From the NCBI GenBank assembly GCA_023702235.1, contig JAMQCR010000001.1:1178001-1242000 (forward strand): 64,000 nucleotides of DNA, in the 5' to 3' direction. A model generated the notes under the pieces. It ran no database searches. It had not been told where the DNA came from and worked only from the letters and a program-made list of their open reading frames with translations. This stretch comes from Neobacillus pocheonensis (GTDB lineage: Bacteria > Bacillota > Bacilli > Bacillales > Cytobacillaceae). Below, in pieces: positions 56,201 to 62,969 of this stretch (position 1 is its first letter; each line of letters starts with the position of its first letter). A program made the translations under genes and the position numbers.

Positions 56201-57140
56201 GTGGCAAGAAGAGGAGATTTAACAGAAGAAGAAGTAAAGATTGTTAGAAAAAAATTAACCGATGAAGAAGCTTTTTCTAAATTCGTGAGAGAATGTCAGC
56301 TTAAAAATCTAAGACCCTCAACAATAGAGTTCTATAATAATGAGTTTAAAGCTGTAAAAAGATCGTTAGTAGAAATGGAAATTGATAAAGATGTTATTGA
56401 GCTTAAAAAGCAAGATTTTGAAAAGTTAATTCTTCATTTGAAAGAAGAAATTAAAATTGTCAGCATAAACACAAGAATTAGAGCACTTAGTGCATTTTTC
56501 AATTATTTATATAGAGTCAGAGCTGTTACTCCAAATCCAATGAAAAATATTCGGCAGCTTCGAGATCGTCGAAGAGTTATTGAAACCTTGGAAGATGATG
56601 AAATTATTCGCTTAACTAAATTTATGAAAAAACAAAAGAGCTTTGTTGGAGAAAGAGACTTAGTCATTTTTTTAGTAATGCTCGACACTGGAATAAGGCT
56701 CTCAGAATCAGTAGGAATTAAAGTCGAAGATGTCAGGAAGAATAAGTTGATTATTAGGGACACTAAAAATTTGAACGAAAGAGTAGTATATCCATCAAAG
56801 AAAGTTCAAGCATGCCTTGAAAACTACATAAAGATTAGAGGGAATTTATCCCATGACTACTTAATTATCAATCGAGATAATGAACCTTTGAAGACAAGAA
56901 GTATTCAGACTAGATTTGAAAAATATAAGGCAGAAGTAGGATTAGAAAAACAGTTTAGTCCTCATATCCTTCGACACACATATGCAAAACGGCATTTTAA
57001 ATGGAATGGATGCTTTTTCATTGGCAGCATTATTAGGTCACAGTGATTTATCAGTAACAAAAAAATATGTAGCATTATGGGGGAATGATTTAGAAGAGAA
57101 AGCTAAGAAGTTTAGCTCTTTGGACAAGTTAGAATTTTAA
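56201..57140 (+). pseudogene. Tyrosine recombinase/integrase with 1-base insertion
   Basis: An XerC/D-like phage integrase. SAM-like N-terminal core-binding domain (FVRECQLKNLRPSTIEFYNN), catalytic domain with Arg (MLDTGIRLSESVGI) and HILRHTYAK. The open frame ends at 57046; removing one G from GG at 56991-56992 restores AKRILNGMDAFSLAALLGHS then DLSVTKKYVAL with the nucleophile Tyr, ending at 57140 (about 312 residues). As written it lacks the second His and Tyr. GTG 56201 chosen with TTAGGAG upstream. Confidence 0.88.
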
Positions 57141-57177
57141 CATTATCATACAAATTGGTAAAATTCGGAAAATACTG

Positions 57178-57207
57178 TTGTACTTTAAAGCGCTAAAGTA
57201 TTATAAT
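57178..57207 (+). promoter_or_regulatory. Promoter with dyad in the spacer
   Basis: TTGTAC and TATAAT spaced by 18 bases. The dyad TACTTTA-AAGCGC-TAAAGTA (57181-57200) covers the spacer, a good repressor site. It drives the HTH gene at 57334. Confidence 0.6.
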
Positions 57208-57214
57208 GATAATA

Positions 57215-57329
57215 AAGACCTGTCCTTTTTGAGTTTGGCGGCTCTAGGACAAGTCTCAAAAATAGAGCAGAAGAATAGACTTCTACAAAATTAATTTATC
57301 ACCAATTTCTTCCTGCGTCAAGGAGGAAG
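57215..57329 (+). promoter_or_regulatory. Structured leader with ribosome-site hairpin
   Basis: GACCTGTCCT and AGGACAAGTC form a hairpin (57217-57255), AGAAG/CTTCT a second, and CTTCCT (57309-57314) can pair with AGGAAG (57324-57329), which holds the ribosome binding site of the next gene. Translational control is inferred. Confidence 0.45.
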
Positions 57330-57333
57330 TTAA

Positions 57334-58200
57334 ATGTTGGAAAAAGAATTTCTTCAAAATGCAAAGCCTGAAGAATTAGTAAAGTATAGCAAAGGAACTT
57401 ATAACAAAGAGAGATATATTTCAAGGGTAGCAGACCGCTGGGAACTATCAGACAAACAAATCAGAATGGTTTATCTTACAGCTGATTTGGCTCAAAAAGC
57501 AAATGGAGTATTTTCAGTTTCTAATGAGAAGTTCAGAGAGATGTTCGAAAACCGGTTTAAACTAACCATCAGTAGAGCTACTGTTCAAAGATTTTTTAGG
57601 TTGTTAGAAGAACTTCAAATATTAACAGTTAACGAAGGTAGAAGGAAAAACAGGACTCAATCTGCAAACATCTTTATTATTGAGCCAATGGAACAAGAAG
57701 TGTCCGAGGAACCAAAAGTTGAAGTAGAAACACCAGATGATACACCATATGAAACACTCAATAATACGCCAACTGAAACGCATAATATAGTTTTAACTAA
57801 GTCTTTAACTAAAGCATTAACTAAACCTTTAAGTAATATCAATTGTAATTACAAGGAACCAATGACCTTTAAAAAATTTAAGGTCTTATTAACAAATGCG
57901 TGCAACGAGTTCTATACAACTTATTCAGTTGGAAGATATTCTAAAAACCAATGGAATACTTTAATCGGAAAATTTGTTAATGACTCCATTGAAAGAGGAT
58001 ACTACAAAACTGTCCCAGAACACAAGATAAAAGGGTTTGCTTACAAATCCTTGGAGATAATTGTAGACAACTCAGACTACAAGCGTTCTGATGAATATGC
58101 TGCCTATCTGGAAGTTATGAAGGAGGTTAACAGCAATACAACTAGAACAAACTTTCCAACTGGAACAGATATTCCATTATATAACTGGTTAGAACAATAA
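57334..58200 (+). CDS. Plasmid/phage-type winged-helix protein
   Basis: A 288-residue protein. Residues 20-115 look like a DNA-binding helical domain (YISRVADRWELSDKQIRMVY, MFENRFKLTISRATVQRFFR, EELQILTVNEGRRKNRTQSA), then an acidic linker full of Thr/Glu and Thr/Lys, then a helical C-terminal domain ending PTGTDIPLYNWLEQ. Proteins with this pattern and YNWLE ending occur, as I recall, on Bacillus plasmids and prophages. Replication initiation or regulation are the main options; I cannot choose. Confidence 0.6.
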   Translation: MLEKEFLQNAKPEELVKYSKGTYNKERYISRVADRWELSDKQIRMVYLTADLAQKANGVFSVSNEKFREMFENRFKLTISRATVQRFFRLLEELQILTVNEGRRKNRTQSANIFIIEPMEQEVSEEPKVEVETPDDTPYETLNNTPTETHNIVLTKSLTKALTKPLSNINCNYKEPMTFKKFKVLLTNACNEFYTTYSVGRYSKNQWNTLIGKFVNDSIERGYYKTVPEHKIKGFAYKSLEIIVDNSDYKRSDEYAAYLEVMKEVNSNTTRTNFPTGTDIPLYNWLEQ

Positions 58201-58221
58201 AAAATTTAGGGGTGGAAATAG

Positions 58222-58695
58222 ATGGATGCATTTTTTAAAGTAAATGAAGTAGCAAAATCTCTTGGTATTACTCCTTCAACAATTAAAAAATATTATCTGC
58301 TATTCGAACAATATAATTATATATTTAAGAGACATAAGAATGGGCAGCTTATGTTTTCTGAGGTTGATATTGAGTTATTTAAAAAATTAATAGATTTAAA
58401 GAATAAACCAGGAATGAATGTTTCTAAAGCAGTGGAGCAACTTCTAAAGGAAAGAGGAATTTACAGTACTAATGATGTTTCTCCTCAATTAACATTTATG
58501 ATTACGGAAATCAATCATTTAAAACAATTGGTGACTCAGCAGAATCAAACTATGGAAAAACTGCAAGATCAATTGAATAGAATTGAAGAACATAGAAAAA
58601 TTGATACACGAAAAAAATTAGACGACTTAGAAGAGGACCTAATTAGTTTCATAAAATCATCAATGATGAATTGGCAAAATGACCGGAGTAGATAA
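58222..58695 (+). CDS. MerR-like HTH protein with coiled coil
   Basis: A 157-residue protein: N-terminal MerR-type helix-turn-helix (FKVNEVAKSLGITPSTIKKY, with wing RHKNGQLMFSEVDIELFKKL), then a coiled coil (INHLKQLVTQQNQTMEKLQD) and a polar tail. It resembles a shorter version of the gene at 59097. No ligand domain is seen. Partition, chromosome anchoring (RacA-like) or regulation are possible. AGGGGTGG precedes the ATG. Confidence 0.65.
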   Translation: MDAFFKVNEVAKSLGITPSTIKKYYLLFEQYNYIFKRHKNGQLMFSEVDIELFKKLIDLKNKPGMNVSKAVEQLLKERGIYSTNDVSPQLTFMITEINHLKQLVTQQNQTMEKLQDQLNRIEEHRKIDTRKKLDDLEEDLISFIKSSMMNWQNDRSR

Positions 58696-58886
58696 CTGTA
58701 ACCTAAGGATAGTAATATGAGGTCCATAATCAGACTGTATTGGGTTTTTTAAACTTTTTAATAGAAATATTTAGGTAACGTCTTAAAATCCAATATGGGA
58801 TGATTTAAAACCTTTTCTTTCTAAGATAATTGAGCAAAACATTATTTATATGTGTTAGGGTACTTACCTTTAAAGAAGGAAGCATA

Positions 58887-59024
58887 ATGTCTTCAGATAC
58901 ATTCAACCAACTATACGAAGAAATACTTCGTTCTAAATTAAGCAGCATTCAAAAAAACAGAAAGTTTGCTCAACTCGTGACGGTGATAGAACATACTTTG
59001 GAATTTCTTACTGCAATTGGCTAG
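58887..59024 (+). CDS. Small helical protein, unknown
   Basis: A 45-residue ORF (MSSDTFNQLYEEILRSKLSS ... LVTVIEHTLEFLTAIG) with GAAGGAAG upstream of ATG 58887. The gap before it (58696-58886) holds nothing I can name. Function unknown. Confidence 0.45.
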   Translation: MSSDTFNQLYEEILRSKLSSIQKNRKFAQLVTVIEHTLEFLTAIG

Positions 59025-59096
59025 ACGAAATAGAGGAAATTCATTGGAAAATGTAGTATTTATAAGGTAGAACGAGCATTGAACGAGGTGAAGAAC

Positions 59097-59840
59097 GTGG
59101 AACAGAACGAGCGAGTCTACTGGACTCATGAAGTTGCAGAACGATTGGAAATGGGAGAAAGTACTCTTAGAAAGTGGTCTATCGCTCTTGAAAAACAAGG
59201 TCATTCATTCATTAAAGGAGATCAGGAACGACGGTTGTTCTTAGAGACCGACATTCAACTTCTTTTAAAGATGAAAGAAGAGCCTCCTATCCCTAAAAAA
59301 AGGTCTGTGCTTGAGGCAACGGAAATAGCTCTCAACAAATGGAGAACGAGTCTCGTTCCTGTTGAAGAAGAAAGAACGGCACTCGTTCCACTTACTGACC
59401 CTACTTACATGGAAACCATGTCAAAAATGTTCGATGAAAAGCTAAAAGAACGAGACTCGTTCTGGTTGAAAATAGTAGAAGAACGAGACTCGTTCTTTCT
59501 AAGTAAGTTAGAGGAGAAAGAGAAAAAGCATGAAGAACGACAGGCGTTCTTGCTAAAGAAAATTGAAGAATCAGGAGAACGAGTATCGTTCTTGGAAGAA
59601 AAGAACGACAAAGAACTTCAAGAAATAAAGGAAGAGCAGATGAATTCAAGAAAATTGATAGAATCTAATGGGAGCATCATAAGCGAAGAACTTCAAGCTG
59701 AAAGGAAGAAAAGTGACAGGATGTTCAATGAGCTTATGAAGGAAATTGCTGCTACTCAGGAAAAGAAAAAGGATGGATCAGGAGAGTGTTTGGAAAATGA
59801 AGAATTTGTCCTTGAACGAGTCAATGAATTTAATAAATGA
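59097..59840 (+). CDS. DUF3967-type MerR-like/coiled-coil DNA-binding protein
   Basis: A 247-residue protein. Residues 1-55 form a MerR-type HTH (VYWTHEVAERLEMGESTLRK, SFIKGDQERRLFLETDIQLL), then a linker, then a long coiled coil (about 105-235) and the C-terminal motif NELMKEIAATQEKKK that resembles DUF3967. I chose GTG 59097, six bases after GAGGTG; TTG 59079 lacks a site. The gene contains seven 15-bp dyads (see repeat entry), and half-sites overlap its leader. The layout resembles RacA (HTH plus coiled coil, binding inverted repeats). A DNA-anchoring or partition role with autoregulation is inferred. Confidence 0.7.
   Translation: MEQNERVYWTHEVAERLEMGESTLRKWSIALEKQGHSFIKGDQERRLFLETDIQLLLKMKEEPPIPKKRSVLEATEIALNKWRTSLVPVEEERTALVPLTDPTYMETMSKMFDEKLKERDSFWLKIVEERDSFFLSKLEEKEKKHEERQAFLLKKIEESGERVSFLEEKNDKELQEIKEEQMNSRKLIESNGSIISEELQAERKKSDRMFNELMKEIAATQEKKKDGSGECLENEEFVLERVNEFNK
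59226..59591. repeat. Array of seven 15-bp dyads GAACGAGNCTCGTTC inside the gene
   Basis: Copies start at 59226 (degenerate), 59344, 59374, 59448, 59481, 59535 and 59577. Two are perfect GAACGAGACTCGTTC, one is GAACGAGTCTCGTTC, others vary in the middle. Half-sites GAACGAG also occur at 59070, 59081, 59105 and 59814. The copies at 59344 and 59374 are read as RTSLV/RTALV and the others as ERDSF-type, so the DNA, not the protein, is conserved. Confidence 0.85.
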
Positions 59841-60520
59841 ATGAGGTGATAGCTCTGAAGAAAATGAGAAATGGTCTTTTAATAAGTATAAAAGGATGGT
59901 TGCTTTTAGTTTTTATTGGATTAATTTATTCCCTTGTAAGAACGGTTTTTTTACTAAATGATTTAACTAGCGGATTTTATCAACAAGCATTGATTCAAAG
60001 AACAGTAAATTCCTACATAACAGGTGCTCAGCGGTCAACGCTTGGCGTGTGGACTCTATATGAAGTAATCTTTAATTCGTTAGTAATCGCTTTTATCATT
60101 TGTGCACTTATTTTGATGTTTAGTAAGAGTCGATTTTTCCCTAAATTCATGATTTTTTATTTAGTTATCGACACTCTTTTGCAAGGACTTGATTATATTT
60201 TAGGCTATGGAGCTGCTCCAGGTAATTATCCTAGCTCGTACGGAGTAATAAACGCTTTAATAACATCGGTAATATGGATTCCTTATTTCATGGTGTCAAA
60301 ACAAGTTAAAGAAACATTTATAAATCAAGAAATAGTTGTAGAGATGATAGAGGAGGACGAAGAGAAAGAAGGGAACGAGAAGTTCTTAAAAGAAATCGAA
60401 CGGACACGAAAAAGAGTTGTAGAATTACATAAAGCGAATAGAGAACTAGAAGAAGAAAACAAAAAACTTCGAGAAGGATATGAAGAACTACTTGAAGAAA
60501 ATGAAGAGCTGAAAGGGTAG
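59837..60520 (+). CDS. DUF2569-like membrane protein with C-terminal coiled coil
   Basis: A 227-residue protein: four membrane segments (GWLLLVFIGLIYSLVRTVFL; SLVIAFIICALILMFS; FMIFYLVIDTLLQGLDYILG; LITSVIWIPYFMV) in the pattern of DUF2569, then a highly charged cytoplasmic coiled coil from about 165 (VELHKANRELEEENKKLREG). It overlaps the preceding gene as ATGA, so the two are coupled. GAGGTG points to an in-frame CTG at 59855 as another possible start. A membrane anchor for the DNA-binding partner is an appealing but unproved idea. Confidence 0.65.
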   Translation: MNEVIALKKMRNGLLISIKGWLLLVFIGLIYSLVRTVFLLNDLTSGFYQQALIQRTVNSYITGAQRSTLGVWTLYEVIFNSLVIAFIICALILMFSKSRFFPKFMIFYLVIDTLLQGLDYILGYGAAPGNYPSSYGVINALITSVIWIPYFMVSKQVKETFINQEIVVEMIEEDEEKEGNEKFLKEIERTRKRVVELHKANRELEEENKKLREGYEELLEENEELKG

Positions 60521-60661
60521 AAATGGACGAGGGATTGACATGAAGTTTTTGTATAAAGTATGCAGAGTCATGTTCCAAGTCTGCTAATTGTGTAAACTTC
60601 AAATTTCTTAGCATAGAAATCTATCTAAATTAGAATTGGGAATAAAGGAGGAGGTGGAGAA

Positions 60662-60901
60662 ATGTCTAATTTAGGCTTATTAAACGGACCGGCATTGTTT
60701 GTATCCATACTATGTGGACTATCTGTACCAATGCTAATCGTTTTATGTTTTAATTATACACTTACATTTTTTGAATTCTTACATAAAGGTGATGAACGTT
60801 CTGCTTCAAAGAATAAAATTGCTGCTACAATTTGTCTTTTTTTATTCTTCTCCATTCCGGTAGTTTACAGTATTTATATTTTATTTAAATTTAAAGGTTA
60901 A
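60662..60901 (+). CDS. Small two-helix membrane protein
   Basis: A 79-residue protein with two membrane segments (ALFVSILCGLSVPMLIVLCF and IAATICLFLFFSIPVVYSIY) joined by a polar loop. GGAGGAGGTGGAG lies just before the ATG. Family not recognised. Confidence 0.6.
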   Translation: MSNLGLLNGPALFVSILCGLSVPMLIVLCFNYTLTFFEFLHKGDERSASKNKIAATICLFLFFSIPVVYSIYILFKFKG

Positions 60902-61047
60902 ATATACAGTAATTTATACATCCTTACCAGGACGGACTTTCTATTAATAAACGACAAATTATTTCCCACTTTTAGTGCATAAATTTTAATGATGATCAGC
61001 TCAAATACTATGTCTTTTTGTTTGTCCATATAAGGAGATGTTGAACC

Positions 61048-61206
61048 TTGAAAAACAAAAAATTGTTGGGAATAATTGCTGTTTTCATAATTATGGCAGT
61101 TGGAGTTGTCTTTATAACAATGCTTCATAGTTCTGGAGCTAGTTGGATTATTATTGCGGCTATTCTAGTCATAGGTGCAATAATTTTTCGATTAGGACTG
61201 ATGTAA
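61048..61206 (+). CDS. Small two-helix membrane protein
   Basis: A 52-residue ORF with a TTG start after AAGGAGATG (MKNKKLLGIIAVFIIMAVGV, then SWIIIAAILVIGAIIF). Unknown function. The 423 bases after it hold only a terminator and a possible promoter. Confidence 0.5.
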   Translation: MKNKKLLGIIAVFIIMAVGVVFITMLHSSGASWIIIAAILVIGAIIFRLGLM

Positions 61207-61317
61207 TTGAAAAGTAGTGTTTCTGACGTGAGGTGTATTGAATCGGCAAGAAGGTAGGTAATATAATCACTCATTCAATTCAAATCTGATTTAACGTAGG
61301 TTCATCCTGGAAATGGG

Positions 61318-61351
61318 GTCTTAGATTAACTTCTAAGACTCTTATTTTTTT
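61318..61351 (+). terminator. Intrinsic terminator
   Basis: GTCTTAGA pairs with TCTAAGAC, followed by TCTTATTTTTTT. Confidence 0.8.
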
Positions 61352-61552
61352 GTGTCTAGAGATTCATATTGACTCGATAAGAAAAGTTCAACACAGGTCA
61401 ATGTATGACTTCTAGAATGATAGTTTAGAGTTATTCTAAGAAAAGTTAAAAAGCTAGTATTTTAAGCTCTGGTAATGAGTTATTAAGGCTAAGCTTGTAA
61501 ACGATGCTTTTACAACATTTCTATGTCTTTAGACTCATTTATTCATTTCTGC

Positions 61553-61580
61553 TTTACGTTCTTGATTGAGAACCTATAAT
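61553..61580 (+). promoter_or_regulatory. Possible promoter for the small-ORF operon
   Basis: TTTACG and TATAAT with a 16-base spacer, 50 bases before the start of the gene at 61630. Confidence 0.45.
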
Positions 61581-61629
61581 AGCTGCATCAAGAGAGAAAA
61601 ATCAACTACTTAATCGGAGGTCATTAATC

Positions 61630-61959
61630 ATGGCAATTTTCAATGCATGAAATATTACAAAAGAAGATCTAGAAAGAGCAGGCAGAATTATTCGTGAAAA
61701 GAATTATAACTATCATGTCGATTTATCTATTCTTTATACCTTAAGGTCGTTGACTGAGCACAAAGATGTGGAAAGTGCTACTGATAAAAAGTCGGCATTT
61801 TGGAGAGTTATGGAACGACATGATGATAGGGTCTTCCAAAGACCAGAAGACTCTTATCCTATTCAGATAGGTGGATACCCAATCTACATGTACTTAGAAG
61901 TTTTAAGGAAAATTAAGAAAGTAGGTGGATTAGAATTTGATGAATACTGGATGGAATAG
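61630..61959 (+). pseudogene. Unknown small protein with an in-frame TGA at codon 7
   Basis: A strong GGAGGTCATTAATC site leads to ATG 61630; the frame reads MAIFNA, a TGA at 61648-61650, then NITKEDLERAGRIIREKNYN and on to 61959 (109 codons). The last part contains RVMERHDDRVFQRPEDSYPI. If TGA was TGG, an intact 109-residue protein results. No alternative start with a ribosome site is visible after the stop. Family unknown. Confidence 0.6.
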
Positions 61960-61977
61960 ATCAGCTTAATGCTGGTC
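61959..61977 (+). terminator. Post-gene hairpin with TTAAT loop (copy 1)
   Basis: GATCAGC, TTAAT, GCTGGTC begins at the stop codon. Similar hairpins follow the next two genes (62346-62358 and 62601-62621). Confidence 0.5.
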
Positions 61978-62017
61978 TCATAAATTCCTAAAACAAAACT
62001 AATGGAGGTCTTTTACA

Positions 62018-62347
62018 ATGGAAAAAACAACTATACTAACTATCGAACAAATCAAATCAATGTCTGAAGCTCAACTCTTAAAGAGAATGGCTAATTTGCA
62101 ACTTCAGCGTTATTACTGGGTTGAGTTTAATGAAGCCTATGAGTATTATGATGGTCCTTTTGAAGATTGTCTTACTGAACTTGCATTTATTGAGCTTCGA
62201 GTATCTCCTAAACTAGCTGAACAAGCTTACCGTATGGCAAATGAAACTCTTATTTCTAGAGAAGAAGTGTATGAATATGGTGCTTGGGTTCCAATGTCTG
62301 AATGGTGGAGACTAACTGAGGATTATGAACTTGTTTCTATTGACTGA
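62018..62347 (+). CDS. Unknown 109-residue protein
   Basis: A soluble acidic protein (IEQIKSMSEAQLLKRMANLQ, WVEFNEAYEYYDGPFEDCLT, VPMSEWWRLTEDYELVSID) with GGAGGTC before the ATG. It is rich in Tyr, Trp and Glu and the same length as the protein encoded just before it. Not recognised. Confidence 0.6.
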   Translation: MEKTTILTIEQIKSMSEAQLLKRMANLQLQRYYWVEFNEAYEYYDGPFEDCLTELAFIELRVSPKLAEQAYRMANETLISREEVYEYGAWVPMSEWWRLTEDYELVSID

Positions 62348-62358
62348 GCTTAATGCTC
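62346..62358 (+). terminator. Post-gene hairpin with TTAAT loop (copy 2)
   Basis: GAGC, TTAAT, GCTC directly at the stop codon; no T run, so it is more a spacer hairpin than a strong terminator. Confidence 0.4.
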
Positions 62359-62396
62359 GGCTTTGGGAATTATAATAAACTATTGGGGGAATTCAA

Positions 62397-62612
62397 ATGG
62401 AAGATAAAGTATTGGCATCATTATTAGTTTCATTTCTGGAAGAAGTTAAACCGGTCTTTGAAAAGAGCACGTCAGCGGCCAGCGAAGTTATTAATGAATA
62501 CATTACTCCAGAACAGTTTAAGCAGATTCATAAGGACGCTCAACATAGAACTTTTGTGTTAGCATATGACCTTTACTTAAAATATTATTTAATGAATTTA
62601 GATCGGGCTTAA
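62397..62612 (+). CDS. Unknown 71-residue protein
   Basis: A small helical acidic protein (VLASLLVSFLEEVKPVFEKS, ITPEQFKQIHKDAQHRTFVL) with GGGGGAA upstream of the ATG. It is the third member of a run of small genes with the same layout. Not recognised. Confidence 0.55.
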   Translation: MEDKVLASLLVSFLEEVKPVFEKSTSAASEVINEYITPEQFKQIHKDAQHRTFVLAYDLYLKYYLMNLDRA

Positions 62613-62627
62613 TGCCTGGTCTTTTTT
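62601..62627 (+). terminator. Post-gene hairpin with TTAAT loop (copy 3), terminator
   Basis: GATCGGGC, TTAAT, GCCTGGTC followed by six T's. This copy has the T run and should end the operon. Confidence 0.7.
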
Positions 62628-62652
62628 AATGAAATTCATATTTTATGCTATA

Positions 62653-62879
62653 TTTTGCGGCACTACTACCGTAAGGTTTGTCCAACCTAACGGTTGTCCA
62701 ATTGATGATTTTAACGCTTTCCAAAAAATGGAAATACGTTGTCCAGAAAGGTATACGCACCAACACTTCGTGGACCTTTTTGTATAAATAAGAATAAAAA
62801 AATAGAAATTTTTAAAATTGACGACTCATGAACCTTTCGGAGAAAGTTCATGAAGTATTACGACAGTAGTGCTGCAAAA
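62653..62879 (+). promoter_or_regulatory. Long structured leader bounded by 22-bp inverted repeats
   Basis: The arms 62653-62674 and 62858-62879 match as inverted repeats with three mismatches. Between them are three TTGTCCA boxes (62678, 62694, 62739), a hairpin with T run (AAAGGT/ACCTTTTT, 62747-62781) and a hairpin at 62826-62853 (TCATGAAC-TTTC / GAAAGTTCATGA) that holds GGAG in its loop and an ATG in its stem. Could be a regulatory leader, an attenuator or a replication/transfer origin. Confidence 0.5.
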
Positions 62880-62969
62880 GTTAAAAAGTTGGCTCCGATT
62901 GATTTACGAATTCATTTCTCTAGATATAAACAATTATGTAAGAGAAATAAATTAATCGGAGGAACAAAT

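Noticed and set aside
61648..61650. Selenocysteine codon
   Set aside because: No selenoprotein family match and no SECIS-like hairpin right after the TGA; a Trp-to-stop change is simpler.
62653..62879. Insertion sequence defined by the 22-bp inverted repeats
   Set aside because: The block between the arms is 183 bases and codes for no transposase. A MITE is not excluded, but the right arm overlaps a plausible coding start and no target duplication is seen.
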